From assembly GCA_963969395.1 (NCBI GenBank), contig OZ017795.1, forward strand, positions 29,183,063 to 29,247,062: a stretch of 64,000 nucleotides of DNA, written 5' to 3'. A model generated the notes under the pieces. It made no database searches. It had not been told where the DNA came from and saw only the letters and a program-made list of their open reading frames with translations. Below are positions 49,915 to 62,110 of this stretch, piece after piece. Source of the DNA: Pseudoscleropodium purum (lineage: Eukaryota; Streptophyta; Bryopsida; Hypnales; Brachytheciaceae). Made by a program: the position numbers and the translations under genes. Every line of letters starts with the position of its first letter. Within the stretch, counting starts at the first letter, position 1.

Positions 49915-50480
49915 AAACACCTTCTAAAACCTTAAAAACTATCTTAAAGCCCATAAAATTCCAAAACCACAAACCATTCCAATCCACAAATCATCCAAAA
50001 CAAAAATCCATCTAAAAAAACAAAAATCATCCCCAAACCCCCAAAGACTCCCTTTCTAAGACCCAACAAACATAGAGCCCAAAAGTCCCCCTATTTGAAA
50101 TTCAAACCAAAACCTTAAAAACCATGTTTTAAGCCCCCAAACAATCCAAAACCACAAACCATCCAAATCCACAAATCATCCGAAATGTAAATCCATCCAA
50201 AAAACAAAAATCATCTCCAAACCACAAGGACCCCCTTTCGAAGACCCAACAAACATGGAGCCCAAAAGCCCCTATTTAAAATTCAAACCAAAGCCTTAAT
50301 AAAAACCCATCTTAATCCCCAAACAATCCAAAACCACAAACCATCCAAATCTGCAAATCATCCGAAACGAAAATCCATCCAAAAAGAACAAAAAAATCAT
50401 CCCCCAAACCCCAAATGACCCCTTTTCCAAGACCCAACAAACATGGAGCCAAAAAGCCCCTATTTAAAATTCAAACTAGC
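49915..50480 (+). repeat. 183-188-bp tandem repeat next to the PTM-like gene
   Basis: ACCCAACAAACAT(A/G)GAGCC recurs at about 50,061, 50,244 and 50,432, each followed by AAAGYCCC and TATTT-AAATTCAAAC. Other shared blocks are ACAAACCATCCAAATC and AAATCATCC. The plus strand is A/C-rich with almost no G. At least three copies end just before the promoter/leader of the next gene. Confidence 0.85.
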
Positions 50481-51642
50481 AAACCACTAAACCACCGTCC
50501 CGCCCCCCTCCTCCTCCTCCTCCCACGATCCGCCCCCGAATCCCGGCACCCCAGTTTAATTCCAACCCTAGTTAAGCTTTTCCGTGTTTCTCCGCTGCAC
50601 TCAGGCAGTCAGGCTCTCCATTTCGCCCCAGGTAAGTAATAAGAAGTTTTCCTGGGGGCCAGGAAGACAGGAACTGAAAACGAAGACGACGAAGACGACG
50701 AAAATGGTGAAGAAGCAGAAGCAGAAGACGCAGCCGTAGAAGCAGAGGAAGGAGAACAAGGAGAAGGAGGAGAAGGAGGAGGAGGAGGAGGAGGCAAGCT
50801 CATCATGCGTTGTCCTTGTGAAGAAATAGAACTGAAGAAGGAGAAAAAGAAGAGGAAGAAGCAGTACCCCTGGCTGCCCGGTCGACGTAGGGTTTCACGA
50901 TGCCCTTGTGTCTTTTTCTTCTTCCTTCTTCCGACTCGATCTGCGCCTCAATAATGCTGATCTTGGTTGCCTCTTTTCGGGGAGCGGCCCTGAAGCTCGT
51001 GGGGAGAGGTTTTTGAGCAAGTGGAGGTGGAAGGTTCGGTTTGGAGAGACGATCGTTCGGGTTTGGAGAGCTTTGAGCTCGAGCGTTTTGGTTTGTTGGG
51101 AAGGAATTTCGAGTTCTGTGGTGGAGGTTTTGGTTTTGGCGGGAATGGGAGTGGTGAAGCGGCGGTGAGTGTAGTCGGGTAGTGGTGTTGTTGTTTTGTG
51201 GAGATGCAGTTGAGAAGAAGAAAGTTTAAGGTGGTGGAGAGCGTGTGGAAATGAGGTTGTGAGTTGGAGATGAAGCGGAAACGGAGCATTGGCGGTTTGG
51301 AGGTGGATTTGATGGAGGATTAGGTTTTTGAGGTGGAGTTCTTGACGTCAGTGGGAGGTTTTTGAGATGTGTTTTTTGGGAGTTTGTCGAGGCGGAATGG
51401 CGGAGAAAAGGTTTGGAGAACGAGATTATTGCGTCGGTTGGAGCACATTGCATGGAAGCGCAAATTTGTATGAGTGAGTTTTTGAGGATTTCGGTAGCGG
51501 CGTTCAAGATTGAGTCACGCAGTTTCTTCAGGAGTGCGAGTAGATGGTTTAGTCTCCAGAAGTGGAGCTTGAGCATTCTTCCCTGTTTACTATCGGGGTT
51601 CTCAAATGCAGGTGTAGTGTTGCAACTTAAAGAGCGAAGAGA
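50481..51642 (+). promoter_or_regulatory. Promoter and leader region of the PTM-like gene
   Basis: After the tandem repeat the composition becomes mixed, with a C-rich stretch (CCTCCTCCTCC, about 50,506), then a purine-rich GAAGAAG/GGAGGAGG zone (about 50,680-50,870). Several unmatched ORFs precede the coding start at 51,643, and leader introns are possible (for example after CCCCAGGTAAGT at about 50,630). Confidence 0.5.
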
Positions 51643-54600
51643 ATGAGCACTCCATCGGAGTCTCGTTCAGAGACTCCATCGCGCAGGTATCCGACTCGGT
51701 TGAAATCCAGTAGTCCTCTGCCGCCTCCGCCTCCGGTGCAGAGTGGGAGAAAGAAGAGGAGGTTGTCTAAACCTGAGCCGGTACCAAGCTCGCCGTTGCC
51801 TAGGTCGCCGTTGCCAAGCTCACCGGCGCCAAGCTCGCCGTTGTCAAGCTCTCCGCAGACTCCTGCTGTACAGAGTAACGGTGCTGAGTTGTGTTCCTTA
51901 CCAAGCGCAGACTCTTGTGAGAGAATTGATCCTCTTGCTGCTGGGTGCTCGGTGCCCGAGTTGCCTCCTTCCTCTCCTAGTCTGAAAGATGTGCCTTCTG
52001 CTTCTTTGGGCGATCTGTTTTCAGTGTACAGCTATCTAAGATGCTTCAGCCGTTTGCTGTTCTTGAGTCCGTTCTCTCTCGAGAAATTTGTGACTTCACT
52101 GTGCGCCAAGAGTGGAGATGCGCTAATGGACAGTGTCCATTTTAGTCTACTTGAAGCTGTGAAGCGTCATGCTTTGTCGGTGGAGTTATCCTCGTTTTTC
52201 GGGTAGGTTTCCTCAAATCTACAAGAATTTTCTGAAGGATTGTGTAGTCATGATGCTTCTAGATTCCTGCAAGGTGCTCTTCTACAGAATTTTTTAATAA
52301 AATTGAGCGTCACCGTCCTGGTGTTCATTTAACAAGGATAAATATATTTGATTGGGCATTTGAAATTTCTGACTCTTGAACCCCTGTTATTGATGAGAAA
52401 GCGAACCATCTTATTTTCCCCACATCACGGACTGGTTCACCGGGTTCACTCCGCTAATGGCATTTGACACATGTTTTCTTACCTGTTAGTTCCCGCATAT
52501 GGCAACTGCTGCGCACACAAATCCGAACCTGAGGTATTGATCGTGCCTTTGCTGCTTGCAGGGACCTCAACTGGGATCTATTAGATATGGTAACCTGGCC
52601 AGTGTACTTACGCTCGTTTCTAAGGACGCAAGGATACAGCAGTATCCGCAAACATAGCCTAGTAAAGGCTGGTTTAGGAAGGGGCGAATTCCAGAAAAAA
52701 GTTTCAGTCGCTGAGAAGTTGGCTATTTTGAGCTTCCTTTGTGACCACGCTATACAGAATGAAGAGAGTCGGAAAGAAGTCAGTGTGCGACTTATGGCTG
52801 CTCATCAAGCACTTTTTGAGCCCACTGTCCAAAGAGACGGAGACTCTGATTGGAAACCTCAGGATCCACGACATGAGAATAGGATCCAAGAAACACCGCT
52901 ACTCAGAAAGGTCAGCGACAAGTTGCTGAAAGACACCGAGAAAGGAGAATGGAGCAAGGAGGTGCAGCGTGCTGCTACTGCCCTTGGGGGAGATGGTAAT
53001 AGCAATGATTGTATGATTTGTGGCATGGACGGCGTTTTGATCTGTTGTGATGCCTGTCCGGCTGCCTATCACTCACGTTGTGTGGGTGCCACCAAGGGGA
53101 AGCTTGGCTCGGGAGACTGGTTTTGTCCAGAATGTCGCCTACCCTGCAGCGGGATACCATATGCAAAGCGATTGCAAGGAGCCTTGGTTTTGGGCATAGG
53201 TCCACGGGAGCGTCTGTTCCTTGCAACTTGTGATCACCTGCTGGTGTATGTCTCTTACCTTCTCTAAGAACAATCAAAGGACATGTAGTCCTGTACAACT
53301 GGTGCTTCTTCAGTTAAATTATCTATTTGGGTGGTTCAGTCGTCAGGCACCAACCTGAAGTTTGGTGTTTAGATTTATGTTGGTCGTCAGTTGAAGCAGA
53401 GGAGCTTTCTATTGGTCAATGGAAGCGTAGAATTTGATCTGATTGTCTGACACTGGAACAATGATGTTACAGTGTTATTGGTCTTCAAACAGGGCCTGCA
53501 ATCCAATTCGCAAATTTGGTTCTGTTCTGTTCATTTGGACTGTTGTAAATGACCCTAAGATTTTAGCTGTGCAGCTTAAACTCCTACAAAGCAATGTTTT
53601 TCGCATTTGATTTTGCTGATCGTAAATGTGGTTTTGCAGGTCTGAGGTAGGTGAAGACAAAATAAAGTACTGGTACTACGGGGTTTCAGAGCTGCCTTCA
53701 GTATTGAAGTATTTGCAAGCTTGTGATCGTGGTTACCATGAATTGCAACATAACATTCGGCGGCAATGGGGAACTGAATTGGTGTCTTTTCTTGAAAAAA
53801 GTTCTTCAGAGGATCTAATCGCTTCAAAAAATACGCCTGCCTCGAGCCCTCCAAGGACAAGATGTGTTAGCGAAAGGAAAAGAAAACCTGATAACAATGT
53901 AGATAATGAGCTAGATTCTGCAGCAAGAAAGATTCCTAAATCAGATGGAAAACTCAAGACACCTAAAACCCCTAGATTTTTTATTAACCCTGGCCCGTAT
54001 GTGAATTACTATACCCATGGTGATGCAGTTGCAACTGCAGCGGATACCTTGGCAGCCTGGCAGGGTGGGGGGGACCCAGCGTGGGTGCCTGGTACCCGTG
54101 CTCGTGGGACAAGTGCAAACGAGCAAGTGAAAGCCTTTACCGTCTCGCTGCCTATCTTCGCATGGCCTAGCAATAGGAAACTTTTTAGTGAAAAGTGCGG
54201 GTGGTGTGGCTTGTGTTCTTCCAATTCTCGAGGCTGCTTATTGGTTCAAACGCATTTACAAGTCAGTCGCCATGTGGATGATCTCAGACCATTGAAGATT
54301 TCTAAGGGGCCACGGCATTTGGGTACTGTGGCAGCGTATGTTTTACACTTGGAAGAGACTCTACATCCGCTCTTAGAGGGAGGGCCATGGGACTTATCAT
54401 TGCAGCGCCAGCGATGGCGGTCGCGTTTGGAGAGAATTCCTTCTGTTAGTGTCATCCAAACGGCACTTTTGCAGGTCAGCAACATAGTTCCTTTGTCAGA
54501 CTTCTGGTTTGCTGGATTGTTTTTGTTTTAAGAATCATAGTGTGCAATTTATCTTTCTTGATGTTATTTTGCAGAAGCATTTTGTCCTCTTGACTATAAT

Positions 54601-56774
54601 CGTGGCAGTCAAACTAATCTGAGCTACTTTCTGCTCATTCACAATGTAGTTGGAGGCTTCTTTACGATCAATTGCCATTTCAACAGACTGGGTGAAGCAT
54701 CCAGATCTTGCGCCGATGTTATGGCCAGCATGCATGGTCAAGAGGCAATCCCTTCCCTGGGCACCTCAGAATGTGGTTCCCCCAATTCGATATTGTGGTG
54801 CGCAATGGTGGCGAGGTGGCAGAGTGGCTCGTTTGCTATGTGATTGGGAAAGTCTTCCACAGGAAAGCTTAAAACAAGCTGCTCGCAAAGGTTAGTGAGT
54901 ATCCATTCTCATAGGTGTTCTACTCGATACGTTTGCTGATGCCTCATCTCGTATTTCTTTGCTCGTCTCCATCTGGTTCTTCATTTAATCCTTTCTGAAG
55001 CTGGCATGGCGAGCCCGCTTAAAGCGTTGCACTGCCTGCTTCTTTGTGCTGGTGGTACTTGGTTCAGAATTTATGCGTCTGACTATACATGACTCTACAG
55101 GGGGCGGGAAAGTAATTTCTGGTCTTTTGTACAATGACACCAATGCTATTCCACAAAGGTCAAAGCAATGTGCATGGCGAGCAAGAGTTGAGACCGCATC
55201 AAGTATATCTGAAATTGGACTGCAGGTGACCAGTCTTGAGTTTATAGAGATCTTTTACTCATGAAATTTTCAAATGTAGCCCCTAAACCCTATCAGATCA
55301 GGAGTTGTTGATGCTCATTTATGTTTGGTTATGTTCTGGAAGAGTATTTGTAGCTTTTCTGGATGCTCACATCACAAGGTTAGGAGATGCCTTTCAAGCT
55401 AGTACTAAACATTGGGATACTACCGATTGCTTTTACGCAGGTCCGCTATCTTGACTTGCATGTGAAGTGGAAAGAACTTCTAGCAGATCCTGGTGAAAAT
55501 GAAACACCCTACATTTACGGGAAATCTAAGGAAGAAACTGTGACAGAATATTTGGTCCCTATGACAAGCGAAGAAATTGCAGCTGAGAAATTGAACAAGG
55601 ATTCTCAGCCTTCAGAGACCTTAATCAGTTCGGAAGGAGTGAAGCAAGTGTGGAAACCTGAGCAGCAGGTGCCCCTTTGTAAAGTGAAATTATATGAGAA
55701 GGAGCATTTTGGAGAGAAGGGCAAGAAGGGAACTCCAGGGAAGAAGAAAAAAGGTCCAAACAAAGCAAAAGGAACAGGTCCATTAAAAAAGAGAACTCTT
55801 AGTGTTGTTATGGAGAAGCTTCTTGATCTAGTCAAAGTTGACGAGAAGAAGCTTGAACTTTCAGCTAAGAAGCTACAAGGTTGTAAATCTCCTCTGAAGA
55901 CAGGGGCAGAGAAGAAGTCAGAACCTGTTCTTATCAGGTGTGCACGAGTCCTCTTTAACATATTCAGTGTGGTCACAAGAGACTTCTCAAATAGAAAATT
56001 TGTTTGGATAAGCCTTTTGTATCGTCTGTCCTTTTTGGCTGTTTTATCAAAGTTCCTAACCTCACTTCTACTTTTGTGCCATGCAGGCGACAGTGCAATC
56101 GTTGCTCAGGTAAATATTCTCATAATCCCATTTTATTTATGCATGTGTTGTGTCTTTATCTATGCTGAGTATCTTCGATAAATATTTCATTTTGAACCAC
56201 CGAGTACGATTCACTCTACATTGTCATATCAATTCAGCATCTCTGCTCTGCATTATGTGTACAGCTGTGGGTCTCAATCACTTTCCAGTCTTATCGAGGA
56301 CATTTATTGCGTGGAATTCAGTGCCCGTGTTAGGACTTCTAGGTTCTCGAAGTCAACAGATCCAGAGCCCCCTTAGGAGAAATGCGTAATGATAGACGAG
56401 GTTTCGGATGTGATGTTGCAGTTGATGGTGATAAAGCAGAGCTCTCGACAGTGGATGGTATGCTGGTGTGCGGACAGTGCCATGGAAAACGCCCCCGGAA
56501 GCTCTCTGCAAAGGCCCTTGCAATGCTCTCTAGTGAAGAGGCTGTGAGTGACGAATTGAGTCCCACTGAGGTTGAAAATGGTAAGGTGTTCACCAAAGTG
56601 GAATCTCCTCCTCTGAAACTGGAATGGAGCGGTACTTCACTCAGGAAATCCGGCCGGAAGAGAAAAAGAATCAATATCAACACTGGAGTATTTGCCTGGT
56701 GTGATGCACATCATCTGCCTTACAATGGCTCAACGAAGATGGAAACGAGGGCGAAGTTTGCTCGCCTGATGTGA
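51643..56774 (+). CDS. PTM-like DDT/PHD-finger protein
   Basis: Exons placed by phase: 51643-52202, 52562-53245, 53640-54474, 54650-54890, 55101-55225, 55441-55937, 56087-56109, then 56238 or 56265 to 56342 and 56422-56774 (1,140 aa with the first option). The last two are least certain. Order of regions: Pro/Ser-rich basic N-terminus (GRKKRR), a DDT-like segment (about 118-175: LFSVYSYLRCF...), WHIM-like parts, a C4HC3 PHD finger (about 335-380; CMICGMDGVLICCDACPAAYH), and PTM-family motifs IPQRSKQCAWRARVE and LQVRYLDLHVKW. A Cys-pair region (RQCNRCS) and LVCGQCHGKRPRK follow. PHD fingers read histone tails and DDT proteins work in chromatin remodelling. Arabidopsis PTM is a membrane-anchored transcription factor for chloroplast-to-nucleus signalling. 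No membrane segment lies before the stop here, but see the finding on the frame after TGA. PTM orthology is likely, not proven. Confidence 0.85.
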
Positions 56775-57840
56775 CAACTTGTTCCCTTGTATTTCGTTCT
56801 GCCAACCCAACTCCTTAAAAAAATGGCAGCAGGTCGTACACTACTACTACTGTTGCTCTTTTTGGTCGGTCTTAAGCTCATGCAAAGTGAGCATTCTTTG
56901 ACAATTACTTGGAAGTTCAGATGCCTAAGATATCTGGCTAACTCTTTTTCCTATTCTCTCTATTCGGTATTGTTGGGATTATCGCCCAGGGCTGATACTG
57001 ACATTTGCAGGATCCGACTTAAAATCGATCCTGTCACGATTGTAATTGAACTGTTGAACGACTCAAACTCTAAACATGTGGTCGCATTTTTTTCTCTTCA
57101 TTTCTGGCTCCTTGGTATTGTTTCACAAACTTAAGTAGATTGCCACTCTTTGCAACTAGTAACGTAGTGAGGGGAGAAATCTTTTATGACGACCATCACA
57201 AGGGTGAAAGAGACACATACTAGTATGTGGAAGATGCAATCATGTGAAATGTAGTTCATTTTCATGATATCAAAGTACCGGTGCTGATTGTTCATTTCTT
57301 TGTGATGAATGCGAAATCTTCCGGCAAAAGCAAAAGCAAAATGAAGGAGTTATTGTAAGTTACACTAACTGTGGGTCTTACTTCAGGTACTTAATGAGTA
57401 TTTTTCTTTTTTTTTTGAAACAAGCGTGTCTAATGAGTCTATTTGGTGGCAAGGGAAATGCATTGATTGTATGTGGCAGTGGAACTGCTTGTCAGAGAGG
57501 ATTGAGATTGCATTGAATGAGAATCGTAACCACGAAGGCAGATCCGGGCCACGCAGTTTTGAAGGGGCCGGGATTGCCAATACCGGCCCGTCTTCCCACC
57601 AGTGGGTACTATGCTGACCATACCGGCACATGACTTTGACGGCACTCACGCTTCGAATGCCGGGCCCGCTGGTGGCCCTGGCGGGGGCTTTCCACGAGCC
57701 TTGTAATTGCTGCTGCCACAAAAGCACCAAAAGCCGACACTTTCGCTGCCGCTGCTCACTAGGGGCGGGGTCCAAAGGATTTTTTCCTTTTTCTTTTTCA
57801 GTTGGTAAGAATGTTAGAGCATCTACAGTCTACACCTAAA
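56775..57840 (+). other. Downstream region of the PTM-like gene
   Basis: The gene frame stays open after its TGA (56,772-56,774) until 57,134 and carries hydrophobic runs (TLLLLLLFLVGLKLM and others). The simplest reading is 3' UTR. A GC-rich patch at 57,535-57,770 (CCGGGCCACGCAG, CCGGCCCGTCTTCCC) has no gene I can support. Beyond about 57,840 the sequence returns to AT-rich spacer. Confidence 0.4.
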
Positions 57841-58076
57841 ATGGACCATTTTTCAAAACCGACTCCTATTTTGTGAAGGGAAACTAAATAGGGAGGATAC
57901 CTAAAATGGTGTGTATGACAAGGACAAATGTAAGGTGACTTTTCAGTGGTGTGCAACATGGGTTTTTTTTTTTGGGGGGGGGGCTCTTTGGTGTCAATTT
58001 GCACTTGGAAAAACAAATTGGCAATGAAATGTGAAGTTTTTTGTTAGAAAACTTTGAATTAAAAAAAAAATCTTGG

Positions 58077-58843
58077 ATGAAATTGACAAATTCTAAGAGA
58101 AAATAGAATTATGGACATGTGGTATGTACTAATATCGTACTTTTCTATGCAATGTGTGGATGAATGTTGAAATTTGAAGCATCACTAAAATTTTTACATT
58201 GCCATTTTGGCACCTTATAAAAAATGAAAAAGAAAAAGCCTTGTGGAAGAAATTGCCAAATTCTAAATGAAAATAGAATTATGGATATGAGATATGTACT
58301 AATGTAATATTTTTCTATCCAATATGTGGATGAATGTTGAAATTTGAAGCACCACTATAAAATTTTATATTGCCACTTCATAAAAAATGAAAAAAAGCCT
58401 TGTAGATGAAATTGTCAAATTCTAGATGAAAATAGAATCTTTAGATGAGATTCAGCCTTTGGAAAGGCTATGAATTTCCTTGCCTAAATTTGCATTCCCA
58501 GACTCAATGCATTGCCTGTAGTAGCTACGTGATGTGGCACAATGACTGCCACGTTACTTTTTATTTTTTCAGAAAAATTCAACATTTTTTTGCATTTAAA
58601 AAATTTTCCAAAAAAATTTCTAACATTGGACGTTCCTAGATTGTTGGGGGAACAATGTTGGGAACAAGTCCAAACGGCCCTCCTGACCTCCCAAAAAACA
58701 TCTAATGTATGGATATGAGATACATACTAATGTGATATTTTCTATCCAATATGTGGATGAATGTTGAAATTTGAAGCACCACTATAAAATTTTATATCAC
58801 TACTTTGACACCTCTTAAAAAATGAAAAAAAAAAAAAAGCCTT
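58077..58843. repeat. ~160-bp tandem repeat, about three copies, interrupted
   Basis: GAAATTGACAAATTCTA, AAAATAGAATTATGGA, CTATCCAATATGTGGATGAA and TTTGAAGCACCACT recur at about 58,078, 58,245 and 58,405, the last continued after an insertion at 58,708. The remainder reads on to AAAAAAGCC at about 58,842. Confidence 0.85.
58439..58707. mobile_element. 269-bp insertion inside the tandem repeat
   Basis: The third tandem unit is split after AAAATAGAAT and resumes with TATGGATATGAG. Joining these gives the uninterrupted sequence of the sister units, so the borders are clear. Ends are CTTTAGATG and CATCTAATG (inverted, one mismatch). The interior holds GATGTGGCACAATGACTGCC, a poly-T run and GGGGGAACAATG, in the same order as the element at 7,048-7,285. 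No target duplication is seen. No coding frame. Confidence 0.75.
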
Positions 58844-60162
58844 AGTGTATAGATCTATTAATAGTAGTGTAGAGGTGGCAACCTTACAAGTGGTTCATTT
58901 TAGGTACACTTTTTGTTGTTTTCACTTCTCTCTACTATCATTTTTTAATGTGCATCAAATGCATTTGGACATCACCTACATGACACTTTTAGCACCCTAC
59001 TCCTTGCATCTTTGAAAATTTGCGATTAATTCACAATGCATCCAAAAATTATAGAATCACTTGCAATTTGATTCATAGTCTTTTAAAAATGTGTATAAAT
59101 TGTTGTTCTTTTTTTAAAGCATATTAGTTATGCGACAAAGTTTATTCATGAAATTTTACGTGGAGTTATGTTAATAAGGGCATCATCACTCGGCTTGGAA
59201 AAACCAACTTCAAAATAGAATGATAAAGAAGTCACCAGTTTAAAAAAACTAGCCCAAAAAGAAAATGATTAAGAAGCCAAGCAATGTGTTGGGTAATTAG
59301 CCACCACCAAAGGAGGGGGGGGGGGGATTTAGAAAATTTTAGCATGCTACATGTGGCCAAAAATATGGTACATCTTATTCAATGCTTCTAAATTTTTTTA
59401 AATATTTGAGATAACATATTGTATAGAAAATAGATGAATTATGATTGTAATAAATATTTGGACATAAATAATTTGTTTTGTTTTTTAGATCTAATATACC
59501 ACAAAGTAAAAGTAACCTAGTCTAGGGCTATAAGTAGGGTATGTATTTCCACCAAGTACTATATTGAATATTGATGGATGAATGTGGTGCTTCTTGAGTT
59601 GTCTCTTTTAATGTGGATGAATCTCAAACTTTCTAGCAGGTTTTTTTTGTGTCAGAGGTTGCACTGCGTTGGTATTTGTGTTTGAACTTGTGCATCATTG
59701 TAGTTCATTTGTGGTTCAGTACTTGTGGTTCAAGCTTCCAGAATTAGTTGGAATCAATTGAATGTCATATGTTTAGAGTGTCTCTTTGTTGTGAGCATTG
59801 TAGAACACATTGTGCTGTTTGGGTGCACAAATTCCATTCATTGTAAACACTAAATATGGTTTAAATTCCTATGCAATGACATTTACATATGATAACCTCT
59901 ATATGTCTACAACCTTCATTTGTATCTCAACTGGATATTTGCGTAGCAATGTTCTTGGTACCACTAATATCACATATTTTGTAGTATTTTGTTACTTACA
60001 TGGTATATTTTGTTATATATACAATTAGTGTCTTTAATTCAAGATCCTTTAATTATAATGAAGTTATGGTATAAAAAATCGGCCTATCTTTCAAATTTAA
60101 AGTAAGTGTATGAAACTTAAAAATATGAAAAATTAGAAAGCTCAGTGATATTATGGTCTATA
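58844..60162. other. AT-rich spacer without a recognisable gene
   Basis: There is nothing beyond poly-G (about 59,317-59,330), poly-A runs and chance ORFs. No domain or repeat was recognised. Confidence 0.5.
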
Positions 60163-61069
60163 TAATTCCTAAAGTTTTAAACATCCTTTTTTGAGAACAT
60201 AGCATTTTGGGGCAACTCACTATGAATAAAATTTTTATTTTTTTTCTTTAAAATTTTCACACCACATGTGCTCAAGGAGTAGTTTTAAGGTGCAAAAAGT
60301 TTCATAACTTTTGAATACATGATTAAAAGTTATTGTATGATATATCATTTTCATTGCTCGGCAAGCAACCCAAAAAATTCTTAAAAAATTACTAATTTGA
60401 AACTGGTTTTCTAGAGTTACATACATAGAAAGCTTTGAATCATTCCATTTTGATTAATGAAATTAGAGTTATGAGAATTTTTTGTTTGGAGGCAATTATG
60501 GATTCTCTTCTCCAAAATAAACTTTATAGTCCTTTATCTTAAACAATTTTTCAATATTTCTTGAAAAAATAAAGTCATAGGATGTAGATTGTTTATTTCA
60601 ACATTTCAACCATTGGGATTGGCATTTTTCAATTCCATAATTAAATTCTTAAAATTTTAATATTTAGAATCATTCTGACTAATATCTACTTACTATTTTT
60701 TTCTTATATGTTGTACAATTCTAAATGATCTGAAAATTTTCAAGTATATGACCAACTTGCCTAGGAAAGAGAATCCAAAGAAGCACTATCCTTTGGAACA
60801 TTTTTTCGTAGAAAAGTAAGCTTGTGAACTATAGCTGCCTTGTTTTTTGCAAGGCCATAAAAATGATTTTAGTGAATTTGAATGCTAATATCTTGCAATC
60901 CACGAAATGGAAATTTCTAAAAATTTTACCGCATGTTCTCAAGTTAGCATACTACAAGATCCTATGGTTACATGTCTCAATTTTTTTAAAAATATTTAGT
61001 ACTTGCATTAAAAATGGCAATTTCTGAGCTTTTTTGGTGAAAACATAGCCACAGAACTTTAGGGGTTAA
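60163..61069 (-). mobile_element. ~940-bp TIR element, copy 3 (inverted)
   Basis: On the minus strand it starts TTAACCCCTAAAG (61,069) and carries GCATGTAACCATAGGATC, TAGGATCTTGTAGTATGC, AATTTCCATTTCGTGG, GCAGCTATAGTTC and AGTTGGTCATATACTTG, parallel to copies 1 and 2. The other end is TAATTCCTAAAG, degraded. It is diverged but full-length. Confidence 0.7.
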
Positions 61070-61479
61070 TTGGTTAAGGGATATAGAGTTCTAAAAAAGA
61101 AATTCTAGCATATAATTTTTACACAAATTAGAATTATGGTTTAGAAGTTAGAGCATCTAGATGGCCAAGGCAACGAAAAAAACATTCTTTGACTTCCAAA
61201 GGGGCAACAAAAGGCGAGACAAAAGGGGCAAGGGGAAGTTTAAGAGGAAGGCATTGGATGAAAGAATATAAGGCTTGATACAATACTTAAGTGAATGGAT
61301 CCTAAAGGACTTATCTATGCACCGAGTTAGAATTAGTGTGCATTACATCCCAACTAAGAAGAAACACAAATACTCTATTACTATTAATTTTGTACCTAAT
61401 TAATTATTCAAAGAAAAAATGAGAATATTCAAGTGTCAAGTGACATAATCCTACACAAAAAATAAAGATATTTAACCCT

Positions 61480-62110
61480 AAAGTCTCAATTGTCCAATTG
61501 GAGATCTATTGATAGTTGGGAGGGGTATAATTTCAGTTTTGATACAATTTTTTGAACTTTTTCTAAAGATAGAAAAAACAGATAAGCATTTGGGAAATAT
61601 AAGTTCTATTTCAATTGATACCCGAGAGAAGATGTTGTGCCACTCAAATCTGGAAAAAATTTTGGAATAATTTTTTTTAATATATTGTATTTTGTCTATT
61701 TGGAAAGGTTTGATTTGTCCTATTTGGATAAATGATGAAAAAATTATGGAACATCTTACTTTGTAGGCAATCATAGCACCTTCTTCAATAAACAATGTAT
61801 TTGATTCATATTTAAACTTATTTTTTTATAGTTTTTTAGAAAATAAGTTCCACATGTTTAATTTTGACTGTTAAAACATTGATCTTACTTTAGAGATTAT
61901 TGTGTTTCAATTATTTTTAGAGCTATTAATAATTTAGTTTTTCATTCTATTTTGTACCTATTTCTACTTAGCAATTTTTTTAAGAATCAAAATCACTTTA
62001 TTTTTTATTAAAAAACAAATTATATACTCTCATTTTAACTCTCCATGATGAAAATTTCAAAGTTTATAATGCAAAAGTTTTAAGTTAAAAAAATTCAAAG
62101 TTTTACAAAA
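61480..62110 (-). repeat. Diverged relative of the repeat at 22.2 kb
   Basis: TTTTGTCTATTTGGAAAGG, TCCTATTTGGATAAATGATG, TTTAGAGATTATTG, TATTAATAATTTAG, ACCTATTTCTACTTAG and CAAAAGTTTTAAG occur in the same order as in 22,230-22,900. The borders are approximate and no coding frame was found. Confidence 0.5.
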
